This document shows, one piece after another, positions 8,701 to 16,946 of a stretch of DNA of 34,326 nucleotides. Location of the stretch: assembly GCA_002454425.1 (NCBI GenBank), contig DKIV01000022.1, positions 13,144 through 47,469 of the forward strand. Direction: 5' to 3'. The stretch is from Sphingobacteriaceae bacterium UBA6709 (GTDB lineage: Bacteria; Bacteroidota; Bacteroidia; Sphingobacteriales; Sphingobacteriaceae). Numbering within the stretch: the stretch's first letter is position 1; every line of letters starts with the position of its first letter. The position numbers and the translations under genes are program-made. Under the pieces are notes generated by a model. It worked only from the letters and a program-made list of their open reading frames with translations, did no database searches and was not told the origin of the DNA.

Positions 8701-8838
8701 CGTGCGTATGTATCATGCAATAATCCCTACGTAACGGCTAAGAGCCATCTTGTTAAATATTATGATCCTGAGCGTGGAGGTTCTGAAGATTCTCCGCTTA
8801 CGCGTCAGTTTGTTTTCGGTATTAACTTCGAATTATAA
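5749..8838 (+). CDS. SusC-family TonB-dependent outer-membrane transporter
   Basis: A 1029-residue outer-membrane protein that imports oligosaccharides with its SusD partner. The order is a rather long signal region (about 1-35), a carboxypeptidase-regulatory-like domain (about 51-122: GTVKDDKGLPLPGVSV, DANGKF, GYKSLEV), then the SusC signature LEDVVVIGYGTVKRRDLTG at 127-145. The plug follows, with NPLYIIDGV and SIEVLKDASSTAIYG, then a long barrel ending in FVFGINFEL with a terminal aromatic-hydrophobic strand. There is no STN domain, so signalling to a FecR/ECF sigma partner is not expected, and no such genes are adjacent. Length is normal for the family. The start is the first of two ATGs. 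susD follows after 30 bases, forming an operon. No glycoside hydrolase is attached, so the glycan cannot be told from neighbours; the divergent deoxy-sugar genes are the best hint. Confidence 0.93.
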   Translation: MMQNYQKSRVSGSRLKRSLIPLIGPLLLANISYAAPMPIAEIINVTQAQTSVTGTVKDDKGLPLPGVSVKLKGTTIGAISDANGKFNLKVPSISGTLVFVSVGYKSLEVPLTGRIINVSLKEDAVGLEDVVVIGYGTVKRRDLTGAVASVKADDIVKTPTNNPLEAVQGMVPGLDITRSSGNAGASMNVQLRGTRTINGSSNPLYIIDGVQGDNLETVNPNDIESIEVLKDASSTAIYGSQGANGVVIVTTKKGKAGTTKINYSGYYGIDGMAQYPEARLGDSYIALRREAYRTTGVWNSAADDTKIFSSDEYNAIQNNQWVNWLDLLMQNGTRQSHNVSFASGTEKTKSYFSAGYFGTDGLVKNNDLKQYNALANIDQTWKKWAKGGIHTAVAHLSGNAPGTDPFSVAMTTQPFGTPFNADGSINVFPMNGNEGILSPLADNRGRETSTNNTLTTRLALNGYIELTPIAGLTFRSVFGSNIVNSRNGQFYSATARKTVNTRRSEASLTTNNSRSYNWDNILTYSREFGDHSLTLTGLTSYTNGKTEDFSAYGQDLVYSTQLFYNLASTNAANRQISSGYVGTATMSYAGRINYSYKGKYLVTLTNRYDGASRLSEGYKWTSFPSAAVAWRISDEDFMKDVSAVSDLKLRASYGVAGNSGIKPYGTQSLMAVQRMGFENTPAAAYIYGSILGNKNLGWEISKTANIGVDVGFLNSRINASIDVYNTNTSDILLLRNLPPDLGVASTYQNVGSTRNQGIEVIVNSRNIDSKNFKWNTVLSFSANKERITSLISGTDIFSSSAETGSLLIGHPINSFYNYQKLGIWQTDEADAAAALKFGNTPFQPGDIKLADLNNDGFIKPGDDRTYIGSAVPKWTLGMQNTLNFKGFDFSVYCIARWGQMIKNELLGRYNPAGEGNNGPAYFNYWTPENATNDYPRPRANTNLNAYAGNTTLLYVDGSYFKVRSMSLGYTFSQKTSKKLFVNNLRAYVSCNNPYVTAKSHLVKYYDPERGGSEDSPLTRQFVFGINFEL

Positions 8839-8868
8839 TCCCCGTCGTACATCATTAAATTGATCAAA

Positions 8869-10632
8869 ATGAAATTCAATAAAAAACTTATATATATGCT
8901 TGTCGCGGGAGTAATGGTCACCAGCTCCTGTACTAAAGATCTAACAGAATATAACCCGGCTGGGGCCACTTCAGATGTGCTTGTTCAGACGCCTGAGGGT
9001 TTCCTCACCATTGTAAATGGAGCGTATTCATATGTTCCGTTAATGTATGGCAATAACGAAGCGCAGCTTTTCCTTGGCGAAATGGGTACAGATTTATGGT
9101 TTAATGAGAACAAATCACAATATGCGCCAGAAATTACACAGTATCGCAACCTTACTCCGGTAACAGGGCTTGTTTCAACAGCCTGGCAAAACCTGTATGC
9201 CGCGATAAATCTTTGTAATCTGGGTATAAATAATCTTGATAAGGCGGGAATGACTGCCGATCAACGTCGTATGCGCGAGGCGGAGCTTCGTTTTCTGCGG
9301 GGATTCTATTACTGGCACGTGGTGGAAACCTGGGGTGGCGTGATCTTGAATACTGAAGAAACAAAGACTACTATCTTTGATAAGAAGAGAAGCTCCGTTG
9401 AGGACTTTTATAAGTTAATAACTTCAGATCTGCAGTTTGCGGCTGACAATTTGCCTGCAACATTCAGCGGAACTTACGAATATGGTCGCGCGACACAGGC
9501 TGCAGCGAAGGGATTTCTTGCGCGTGCTTATCTGTCATGGGCTTACCAGGTAACTGGCACCGCCGCGCAATCGTATTTTCAGAAAGCCCGGGATATTGCC
9601 GCTGACGTTATTGCCAGGAAGGCGAGTTACAATTTAGATTTGTATGCGAACTATGCTGATCTGTGGGATCCTAATAATAGAAATCCGAATAATGCTACGA
9701 AGAATAAAGAAGCAATGTTTCTTGCTACTTTCTCAACAAATACGTCGTTGAATGTTAACGGGAATGCTAACCGTACTCATATGTGGTTTCTAAATAACTA
9801 TAGCGGTTATCGCGGGAACAAAATTCCGGGTCTTGATCTGAGCATTCAATACGGTAATGATCAGAAGAATCGTCGCTTTATGCCGACTTGGGCGTTGTTG
9901 AATTTTTACAATGCAAATATCGACGCTCGTTATGCAGGAACTTTCCAGGAGGAGTGGCGTGCTAATAGCAGTTACACCTGGACCGCTGCTGACGCCGCCC
10001 GTTTTAATAAGGATGCTTCCGTGGTAGGAACGAAGATTAATGTTGGTGATCTTTCGATGCTTGTAACGAAAGGGATTGTGCCTGATCAAAGCAAGTTACC
10101 ATATGTAGTTTACGACCGCAACTCAACCTACAATGCAGCTAATAATACGATCAATTCTGTTAATGGTGACCGTTTTGTGGTGCTAAAGAAATATCTTGAT
10201 CCACTGACTCGTATCGGTACGACATCTTATCCGGGTTACTCAAATACGATCATTATGCGTTTAGCAGAGATGTATCTCATTGCGGCAGAGGCTGATTTTC
10301 AGTTGGGTAATAATACGGAGGCTGCGAGCTTTATTAACGTGTTACGCACGCGCGCCGCGATTAAAACGCCGGTCAATCACACCGCTGAAATGCAGGTATC
10401 CGCGGGGGATATTACGCTCGATTTCATTCTTGATGAGCGTGCCCGCGAATTATGCGGAGAATATCAGCGTTGGTTTGATCTAAAACGTACACACAAGCTG
10501 GCAGATCGTCTTGCTAAATATAACCCCGACGTAACGATGTTTAATGATAATTACTATCTGAGACCTGTGCCACAGACGCAGATGCAGGCAATCTCAAATC
10601 CTCAGGAATTCGGACAGAATCCTGGTTATTAA
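8869..10632 (+). CDS. SusD/RagB-family glycan-binding outer-membrane lipoprotein
   Basis: A 587-residue surface lipoprotein that caps the SusC barrel and binds glycan. I chose ATG 8869 over the upstream in-frame TTG at 8860. The N-terminus has a lipoprotein signal with VTSSC and lipidated Cys21. SusD features are visible: the early TPR-like helical part (LYAAINLCNLGINNLDKAG, AELRFLRGFYYWHVV), a later TIIMRLAEMYLIAAEA, and the C-terminal FILDERARELCGEYQRWFDLKR, in which the DERARE and RWFDLKR strings are typical of the family. It is co-transcribed with susC and followed by a terminator-like hairpin at 10656. Confidence 0.93.
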   Translation: MKFNKKLIYMLVAGVMVTSSCTKDLTEYNPAGATSDVLVQTPEGFLTIVNGAYSYVPLMYGNNEAQLFLGEMGTDLWFNENKSQYAPEITQYRNLTPVTGLVSTAWQNLYAAINLCNLGINNLDKAGMTADQRRMREAELRFLRGFYYWHVVETWGGVILNTEETKTTIFDKKRSSVEDFYKLITSDLQFAADNLPATFSGTYEYGRATQAAAKGFLARAYLSWAYQVTGTAAQSYFQKARDIAADVIARKASYNLDLYANYADLWDPNNRNPNNATKNKEAMFLATFSTNTSLNVNGNANRTHMWFLNNYSGYRGNKIPGLDLSIQYGNDQKNRRFMPTWALLNFYNANIDARYAGTFQEEWRANSSYTWTAADAARFNKDASVVGTKINVGDLSMLVTKGIVPDQSKLPYVVYDRNSTYNAANNTINSVNGDRFVVLKKYLDPLTRIGTTSYPGYSNTIIMRLAEMYLIAAEADFQLGNNTEAASFINVLRTRAAIKTPVNHTAEMQVSAGDITLDFILDERARELCGEYQRWFDLKRTHKLADRLAKYNPDVTMFNDNYYLRPVPQTQMQAISNPQEFGQNPGY

Positions 10633-10655
10633 GAATTAAATATCGTTGATGTTTT

Positions 10656-10706
10656 AAGCGCCGTACCGACTTCGATCAGGAAGTTTGAGTGCGGCGTTTC
10701 TTTTAA
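10656..10706 (+). terminator. Terminator after susD
   Basis: AAGCGCCGTAC (10656-10666) pairs with GTGCGGCGTTT (10689-10699), including two G-T pairs. ACTTC/GAAGT pairs inside it, and a T-rich TTTCTTTT follows. It ends the susCD unit. Confidence 0.7.
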
Positions 10707-10726
10707 CTGCCATTGTGGTGCATGGT

Positions 10727-10774
10727 AATGCCAGGATTATATATGTCAACTCCTGTCAGGTTGGCATTTTTTTT
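10727..10774 (+). terminator. Second terminator-like hairpin before groES
   Basis: AATGCCAGGA (10727-10736) pairs in two blocks with TCCTG (10751-10755) and TGGCATT (10762-10768), leaving a bulge. It is followed by eight T residues to 10774. It lies about 30 bases past the first terminator. It could be a back-up terminator or the 3' end of a short transcript made between the two hairpins. Confidence 0.55.
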
Positions 10775-10899
10775 AAATTCACGTAAAGCCTCTTGTGTAA
10801 AAAAGGAAATTTTGACAAGTAAGCTGAGTAAAAAAGCCCGTATTCACGTTTGGCACAAAAACTGATGATGAACGAACCAAAAACAATATAAAAATTACT

Positions 10900-11175
10900 A
10901 TGGCATTAAATATCAAACCTATTGCAGACAGAGTAGTAGTAGAAGCTGCTCCTGCAGAAGAGAAGACAGCATCCGGCATCTATATCCCTGACACGGCGAA
11001 AGAAAAACCTCAGAGAGGTACCGTTGTTGCTGTAGGCGATGGAAAGAAGGATGAGCCTCTTACCGTTAAAGTAGGTGATCAGGTATTATATGGCAAATAC
11101 GCGGGTACCGAGATTACCTATGAAGGAAAAGAATACTTAATTATGCGCGAGGCTGATATCTACGCGGTATTATAG
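10900..11175 (+). CDS. groES: Co-chaperonin GroES
   Basis: A 91-residue Hsp10 that caps the GroEL ring during ATP-driven protein folding in the cytoplasm. Family hallmarks are IKPIADRVVVEAAPAEEKTA at the N-terminus with the mobile loop (EEKTASGIYIPDTAKEKP), GTVVAVGDGKKD and GDQVLYGKYAGTEI. Length is normal. groEL follows after 84 bases. I see no CIRCE dyad upstream. A TTGGCAC string at 10850-10856 recalls a -24 sigma-54 element, but the -12 half is poor. Confidence 0.98.
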   Translation: MALNIKPIADRVVVEAAPAEEKTASGIYIPDTAKEKPQRGTVVAVGDGKKDEPLTVKVGDQVLYGKYAGTEITYEGKEYLIMREADIYAVL

Positions 11176-11259
11176 TCTTTATTAATCCAATTAAAAAACT
11201 CAAGGAAGATTAGCCGATCTCATACTTAATGGTCGGTATAAAAAACCACGAATATTAAA

Positions 11260-12897
11260 ATGGCAAAACAAGTTAAATATAACGTTGAAGCGCGTGACGC
11301 TCTTAAGAGAGGTGTTGACACTCTTGCTAATGCAGTGAAAGTTACTTTAGGTCCTAAAGGCCGTAATGTAATTATAGATAAGAAATTCGGTTCTCCGGTA
11401 GTTACTAAAGACGGTGTGTCGGTAGCAAAGGAAATTGAACTTAAAGATAGCCTGGAAAACATGGGCGCTCAGATGGTGAAGGAAGTAGCGTCAAAAACTG
11501 CTGATATCGCCGGAGATGGTACTACCACTGCTACTGTATTGGCTCAGGCTATTGTAGCTGCAGGTATCAAGAACGTAGCTGCCGGTGCTAATCCTATGGA
11601 TTTGAAACGTGGTATCGATAAAGCTGTTGCCGCGGTAGTTGCAAACCTTAAAAACCAGTCTAAGACTGTTGGCGAGGACAACAACAAAATTAAGCAGGTA
11701 GCTAGTATCTCTGCAAATAATGATGAGGTGATCGGTTCTCTGATCGCTGAAGCGATGGGTAAAGTAGGTAAAGATGGTGTGATTACCGTTGAAGAAGCTA
11801 AAGGAACTGAAACTGAAGTGAAGACTGTTGAAGGTATGCAGTTTGATCGTGGTTACCTTTCACCATACTTCGTTACCAACGCTGACAAAATGGAAGCGGA
11901 ACTTGAAAATCCTTACATCCTGATCTACGACAAGAAGATCAGCAGCATGAAAGAACTTCTTCCTGTTCTTGAGAAGCAAGTTCAGACTGGTAAGCCACTG
12001 GTAATTATCTCTGAAGATCTGGATGGTGAAGCTCTTGCTACGCTTGTTGTTAACAAGATCCGTGGTTCACTGAAAGTGGCTGCTGTTAAAGCACCAGGAT
12101 TTGGCGATCGTCGTAAGGCAATGCTTGAAGATATCGCTATCCTTACTGGCGGTACCGTGATTTCTGAAGAAAGAGGTTACAAGCTTGAAAATGCTGACCT
12201 TTCTTACTTAGGTCAGGCTGAGAAGATTGTTGTTGATAAAGATAATACTACCATTATCAACGGCGCAGGTAATGCTGAAGATATCAAGGCTCGTGTTGGT
12301 CAGATCAAAGCACAGATCGAGACTACTACTTCTGATTACGATCGCGAAAAATTACAGGAACGTCTTGCTAAATTAGCAGGTGGTGTTGCTGTTCTTTATG
12401 TAGGTGCGGCTACGGAAGTTGAAATGAAAGAAAAGAAAGACCGTGTTGATGATGCTTTGCACGCTACTCGCGCTGCTGTTGAAGAAGGTATCGTTGCTGG
12501 TGGTGGTGTTGCGTTCATTCGCGCAATCGAAGGTCTTAAAGATATCAAAGGTGCTAACGAAGATGAGAACACTGGTGTTCAGATCATCCGTCGCGCAATC
12601 GAAGAGCCTCTTCGTCAGATCTGCGAAAATGCAGGTATCGAAGGTTCTATCGTAGTACAGAAAGTGAAAGATGGTGCTGATGACTTTGGTTACAATGCCC
12701 GTACAGATTCATATGAAAATTTGATCTCTGCAGGTGTTATTGACCCAACTAAGGTATCACGTGTAGCATTGGAAAATGCCGCGTCTATCGCTGCTATGCT
12801 TTTAACTACAGAGTGTGTCCTTGCTGACGATCCTGAAGATGAGAAAGCAGGAGCTGCTATGCCTCCAATGGGTGGCGGCATGGGCGGAATGATGTAA
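11260..12897 (+). CDS. groL: Chaperonin GroEL
   Basis: A 545-residue Hsp60 subunit forming the double-ring folding chamber. Recognisable parts are the N-terminal LGPKGRNVIIDKKFGSP, the nucleotide-site GDGTTTATVLA, the intermediate and apical sequence EDLDGEALATLVVNKIRG, and the Gly-Met-rich C-terminal tail typical of GroEL. It is full length with no missing motif. It forms an operon with groES, closed by a strong terminator at 12913-12957. Confidence 0.99.
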   Translation: MAKQVKYNVEARDALKRGVDTLANAVKVTLGPKGRNVIIDKKFGSPVVTKDGVSVAKEIELKDSLENMGAQMVKEVASKTADIAGDGTTTATVLAQAIVAAGIKNVAAGANPMDLKRGIDKAVAAVVANLKNQSKTVGEDNNKIKQVASISANNDEVIGSLIAEAMGKVGKDGVITVEEAKGTETEVKTVEGMQFDRGYLSPYFVTNADKMEAELENPYILIYDKKISSMKELLPVLEKQVQTGKPLVIISEDLDGEALATLVVNKIRGSLKVAAVKAPGFGDRRKAMLEDIAILTGGTVISEERGYKLENADLSYLGQAEKIVVDKDNTTIINGAGNAEDIKARVGQIKAQIETTTSDYDREKLQERLAKLAGGVAVLYVGAATEVEMKEKKDRVDDALHATRAAVEEGIVAGGGVAFIRAIEGLKDIKGANEDENTGVQIIRRAIEEPLRQICENAGIEGSIVVQKVKDGADDFGYNARTDSYENLISAGVIDPTKVSRVALENAASIAAMLLTTECVLADDPEDEKAGAAMPPMGGGMGGMM

Positions 12898-12912
12898 GAA
12901 TCGTTTAATCCA

Positions 12913-12957
12913 TATACAAAAGGCCGGATTCTATTAAGGAGTCCGGCCTTTTTTGTA
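12913..12957 (+). terminator. groESL terminator
   Basis: Arms AAAAGGCCGGA (12918-12928) and TCCGGCCTTTT (12942-12952) form a GC-rich stem followed by further T residues. The outer ATACA/TGTAT bases extend the pairing. It lies 15 bases past the groEL stop codon. Confidence 0.92.
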
Positions 12958-13120
12958 TCTGGTCAATTTATTGTCTGATGACAGACGATTTTCCACTTGC
13001 AAAGTTGGATACGATTAACAAATGTATCCCTGTTTATATACAAATCTATACCCTTGTTTGCTTGCCAATTCGTTATCCTTGTAGCTGTTGCAGTGATAAC
13101 CATTTAAACACGCTAAGCAG

Positions 13121-14713
13121 ATGAGGAAAAATCTAAGTATTCAATTATTCATACTTTGTCTCTCAGTACTTTCAAACAGCGTCATGGGCCAGACGGGCTA
13201 TAAAAATCCGGTCATCAGAGGTTTTAATCCCGACCCAAGTATCTGTAGAGTAAAGGATGATTTTTATTTGGTTACATCTTCCTTCGAGTATTTCCCAGGT
13301 CTTCCCATTTATCATAGCAAGGATCTTGTGCATTGGGAGCAGATAGGACATTGCCTAACCCGCGATACGCAATTACCATTGAAAGATGCGTCGGCCTCTG
13401 GCGGTCTCTATGCTCCTTCTTTAAGATATCGCGACGGAAAATTTTATGTTATCTGTACGAATGTTAGTGGGGGTGGCAATTTCTATTGTACGGCCGAAAA
13501 GCCGGAGGGCCCCTGGAGCGATCCCATTTGGGTAGGGATAAAAAGTATCGATCCTGACATCTTTTGGGATGATGACGGAAGAACTTATTTCGTTACTCAG
13601 GGCGATGAAGGGGTGCGAGTTACAGAAATTGATATTCTAAGTGGTAAAGTTTTATCTCCCGAGCATTTAGTTTGGGGAGGTATGGGCGGGAGGTTTCCCG
13701 AGGCTCCTCATATATATAAGAAAGATGGATTTTATTATTTGTTAATAGGTGAAGGAGGAACAGAGTACGCGCACAGTGCTACTATCGCGCGAAGTAAATA
13801 TCTAATGGGACCGTATGAATCCTGTCCATTGAATCCTATTCTGGCACATGGAAACAGGCGCGGGCAAGGTAATCAGATACAAGGCGTAGGTCATGCCGAC
13901 CTTGTTCAAGCGGAGGATGGTTCTTGGTGGGCCGTGTTTCTTGGCTTTCGCGTTACCCAGCCATATTCCTATTATCACATATTAGGACGGGAGACTTTTC
14001 TTGCGCCCGTCGATTGGCCCAGGGGTGGCTGGCCTCAGATTAATGGCAACGGGACGATCGATATAAATATGTCCGGACCTACGCTTCCGCTAGCTCCGGT
14101 AAAGGAAAAAGAAGCGCTTATTTCTTTTGAATCTTCAAAATTGGGCGCCGAGTGGCAATTTCTAAGAAATCCAGTTAGAGAGAACTATTCATTGAACGAA
14201 AGAAATGGATATCTCCGTATCCGGGCATCTCCTTACACACTAAACGAAACGAAGTCGGTTTCCTTTGTGGGAAGGCGGCAGACAGAACATGACTTCTCAG
14301 CCGGCACGGCCTTAGAGCTCGTTGCGAACGATGACCTTGAAGAAGCTGGTATCACCTTGATCCAAAACAATAATCATCATTATGATTTCTTTATACGGAA
14401 GAATGGTAATGGATATGTTTTGAGTGTAAGAGTGGTCATAGGATCTTTAAGATACATTGCCGCGCAACGACAGCTCGTTGGCCCAAAAGTAAGCTTACAA
14501 ATAAAAGGAACACCGTTGTCTTATACTTTTGGCTATTTAGACGAGATGTCTGGAGTCTTTCAGGATCTTCAGACTCTGGATACCCGATATCTGAGCACAG
14601 AAGTGGCTGGTGGTTTTACCGGAGTGATGATTGGTATGTATGCTTCGGCTAATGGACATGCATCTGACGCAAAAGCGTATTTTGACTGGTTTAAGTATGA
14701 GACGAAGCGATAA
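13121..14713 (+). CDS. Secreted GH43 glycosidase (beta-xylosidase / alpha-L-arabinofuranosidase type)
   Basis: A 530-residue family-43 glycoside hydrolase. A signal peptide (1-24, ending Val-Met-Gly-Gln) directs it to the periplasm or surface. The five-bladed propeller shows the catalytic triad: general base Asp38 (GFNPDPSI), pKa-setting Asp144 (IDPDIFWDDDG) and general acid Glu194 (RFPEAPH). From about residue 325 a second beta-sandwich domain follows, as in the beta-xylosidase subfamilies of GH43. It would trim xylose or arabinose from hemicellulose fragments. It stands alone between groEL and a converging aldose epimerase gene; its 223-base upstream gap holds no obvious regulator site. Specificity between xylose and arabinose cannot be decided here. 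Confidence 0.92.
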   Translation: MRKNLSIQLFILCLSVLSNSVMGQTGYKNPVIRGFNPDPSICRVKDDFYLVTSSFEYFPGLPIYHSKDLVHWEQIGHCLTRDTQLPLKDASASGGLYAPSLRYRDGKFYVICTNVSGGGNFYCTAEKPEGPWSDPIWVGIKSIDPDIFWDDDGRTYFVTQGDEGVRVTEIDILSGKVLSPEHLVWGGMGGRFPEAPHIYKKDGFYYLLIGEGGTEYAHSATIARSKYLMGPYESCPLNPILAHGNRRGQGNQIQGVGHADLVQAEDGSWWAVFLGFRVTQPYSYYHILGRETFLAPVDWPRGGWPQINGNGTIDINMSGPTLPLAPVKEKEALISFESSKLGAEWQFLRNPVRENYSLNERNGYLRIRASPYTLNETKSVSFVGRRQTEHDFSAGTALELVANDDLEEAGITLIQNNNHHYDFFIRKNGNGYVLSVRVVIGSLRYIAAQRQLVGPKVSLQIKGTPLSYTFGYLDEMSGVFQDLQTLDTRYLSTEVAGGFTGVMIGMYASANGHASDAKAYFDWFKYETKR

Positions 14714-14801
14714 CCAGTGTAGCTGAACTCGTTTAAATTATGGGTGAAAGTATTTGAAATAACGGAATATCAATCAACTTTGGAGTACGGACGGTAAAAA
14801 G

Positions 14802-14834
14802 AAAGAGTTCCAACCTTATTGGGAGGAACTCTTT
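14802..14834. terminator. Bidirectional terminator between convergent GH43 and epimerase genes
   Basis: AAAGAGTTCC (14802-14811) and GGAACTCTTT (14825-14834) pair perfectly around a 13-base loop. A-rich sequence to the left and T residues to the right give a U-rich tail in both directions, which suits the two genes that meet here. Confidence 0.85.
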
Positions 14835-14855
14835 TATAATGAAAGAAGCAGGCTT

Positions 14856-16046
14856 TTATTTCTTTGCTGCCTGGTCTACCATGAATTTGTAAACCGTTGT
14901 GGTCTGATATGTCTGACCTGGTTTCAATACTGTGGATGGGAATGCGGGCTGATTAGGTGAATCCGGGAAGTGCTGTGTTTCTAAGCATAGCGCAGAGCGA
15001 CGTTCATCGGTCTTGCCACCTTTAAGCTTGTGTGTGCCGTCCATGAAATTGCCACCGTAAAACTGAATGCCTGGTTCTACAGTATAAACCTCCATGACGA
15101 TGCCTGATTTGTCGCCTTCAACGATAGCCACTTTCTTAAGGGCATCAAGTTTTTTGTTGGCGATTACATAGTTATGATCATAACCCTGACCGAACTTAAG
15201 CTGCTGGTCATCGGCATCAATGCGAGAGCCAATGGTTACTGACTTAGTAAAGTCGAGTGCTGTGCCCTTAACACTTTCTATTTTTCCGGTAGGAATCAGT
15301 GTTGAATCAACAGGAGTGTATGAATCAGCATTGATCTGCAGGAAGTGATTGTTTACTGTGCCACTGCCTTCGCCATTCAGGTTGAAGAAGGAATGGTTGG
15401 TGAGATTAACCACCGTAGCTTTATCAGTTGTCGCGTGGTAAGCGATCTTTAGTTCGTTCTCGTCAGTCAAGGTATAAGTGACTTTTACATTAAGGTTACC
15501 GGGGTAGCCTTCTTCTCCGTCTTTTGCAACATACGTAAGCTCAAGCTCTGATGGCGAGATCTGTTTTGCATCCCATACTACACGAGAGAAACCCAGTGGC
15601 CCTCCGTGAAGACTGTTAGGAGCATTGTTTATAGGAAGCGTGTACTCATGACCGTCAAGGGTGAACTTGCCCTTGGCAATGCGGTTTCCGTACCGTCCTA
15701 TCGTAGCACCGAAATAGGTGTCGGCACCTTGGGTATATGCTTCAACGTTGTCAAAGCCCACAACTACATCTGTAGAGTTTCCATCTTTGTCAGGAACGAT
15801 AAGTCCAACAACACGGCCGCCATAGTTGGTAATGGCAGCTTCCATGTTTTTCTTGTTCTTTAGGATGTATAGATCGGTTTGTTTTCCGTTGATTGTTTTT
15901 TCAAAGCCCTCTTTCGAAGGAAGCGCGGCTGTTAAAGTTGAATCGGCCATATCACTCGAGTTATTTTTAGTGTTTGGATTAGAGCATGCAGCTGCTACGA
16001 CCATCATTGCCGCGCAGAGCCAGGGGTTTTTCAAAGATACTTTCAC
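14856..16046 (-). CDS. galM: Aldose 1-epimerase (mutarotase), lipoprotein form
   Basis: A 396-residue GalM-family enzyme that interconverts alpha and beta anomers of aldoses. Active-site residues are present: His147 (NSLHGG), His218 (NLTNHSFFNL) and the catalytic base Glu356 (CLETQHFPDSPNQP). The family motif GRYGNRI is at 117-123. The N-terminus has a lipoprotein signal (VAAAC, Cys21), so it is membrane-anchored outside the cytoplasm, unlike cytosolic E. coli GalM. This form recurs in glycan-degrading Bacteroidota, to my recollection. The start codon is GTG (16046). It converges with the GH43 gene and may act on sugars that gene product releases. Confidence 0.93.
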   Translation of the reverse strand: MKVSLKNPWLCAAMMVVAAACSNPNTKNNSSDMADSTLTAALPSKEGFEKTINGKQTDLYILKNKKNMEAAITNYGGRVVGLIVPDKDGNSTDVVVGFDNVEAYTQGADTYFGATIGRYGNRIAKGKFTLDGHEYTLPINNAPNSLHGGPLGFSRVVWDAKQISPSELELTYVAKDGEEGYPGNLNVKVTYTLTDENELKIAYHATTDKATVVNLTNHSFFNLNGEGSGTVNNHFLQINADSYTPVDSTLIPTGKIESVKGTALDFTKSVTIGSRIDADDQQLKFGQGYDHNYVIANKKLDALKKVAIVEGDKSGIVMEVYTVEPGIQFYGGNFMDGTHKLKGGKTDERRSALCLETQHFPDSPNQPAFPSTVLKPGQTYQTTTVYKFMVDQAAKK

Positions 16047-16175
16047 TACTTTAATTTTGATGGTTAATTTCCGTACTTATTCCATTTTGGGGAATAACTT
16101 TTGTCGGTGTCAATTTAACATTTTAAAACAAGATCAAGCCAGCTATCTGGAGATTTTTATGTTCTTATCCTGAGA

Positions 16176-16898
16176 TTACTTTGTTGGCTGTTCCACGGTA
16201 TCGACGATTTGCATGTCGAAGAGTTCTGCGATTTTGGATCTGAGGCGAGTCTTCAACTCATGCATATCAGGTTTATAACCTAGTTCAAGTTCGAGAGAAG
16301 TAACGGCCTTATCATCTATCCCGCAGGGCACAATGTTATTGAAATAGCTTAGCTCTGGATGCACATTCAGGGCGAAACCATGCATGGTAACCCAACGGCT
16401 GCAGCGGACGCCCATGGCGCAGATCTTACGTGCCCGCGGACTTTGCGGTTCTATCCATACTCCCGTGAACCCGTCAAGACGGTCGCCCTTGATGCCATAG
16501 TCGGCTAACAGCATAATAATGGCCTCTTCGAGGGTGCGCAGATAGCGATGTATATCAGTGAAAAAATTGTCGAGATCCAGAATAGGATAACCTACGAGCT
16601 GGCCGGGACCATGATAGGTTATGTCGCCCCCCCGGTTAATTTTGTAGAACGAGGCATGTTTGTCCTCGAGGCCCTGATCATCCAGAAGGAGATTTTCAGG
16701 CTTTCCGCTTTTACCCAGCGTGTATACATGTGGGTGTTGTGTAAATATGAGGTAGTTATCCGTAGGTATTGGAGTTTCGAGGTTTCTGTTTTCTGTTTTC
16801 TCGTTTACTACCTTTTTAAATATTTCTTCCTGGCGATCCCAGGCCTCCTGATAATCTACCTGTCCCCAGTCCTGAAATATTACGTGCTTATTTTTCAT
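16176..16898 (-). CDS. lipB: Octanoyl-[acyl-carrier-protein]:protein N-octanoyltransferase LipB
   Basis: A 240-residue cytosolic enzyme moving octanoate from acyl-ACP onto lipoyl domains, the first step of lipoate assembly. Motifs are INRGGDITYHGPGQLVGYP at 87-105, the catalytic lysine near 158 (ARKICAMGVR) and the nucleophile Cys192 (NNIVPCGI). Length is slightly above the bacterial norm, with about 20 extra residues near the N-terminus. It lies 48 bases downstream of the phosphopantetheinyl transferase gene on the same strand, so the two are probably one transcript. lipA is not in the window. Confidence 0.96.
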   Translation of the reverse strand: MKNKHVIFQDWGQVDYQEAWDRQEEIFKKVVNEKTENRNLETPIPTDNYLIFTQHPHVYTLGKSGKPENLLLDDQGLEDKHASFYKINRGGDITYHGPGQLVGYPILDLDNFFTDIHRYLRTLEEAIIMLLADYGIKGDRLDGFTGVWIEPQSPRARKICAMGVRCSRWVTMHGFALNVHPELSYFNNIVPCGIDDKAVTSLELELGYKPDMHELKTRLRSKIAELFDMQIVDTVEQPTK

Positions 16899-16946
16899 AA
16901 CCTATCGTTTAGAAGCTGCTGCTACCGCGGAGGATATTTGATTTTA

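Noticed and set aside
5749..8838. SusC as a signalling (STN-containing) transducer with FecR/sigma partners
   Set aside because: No STN domain precedes the carboxypeptidase-regulatory-like domain, and no anti-sigma or ECF sigma gene is adjacent.
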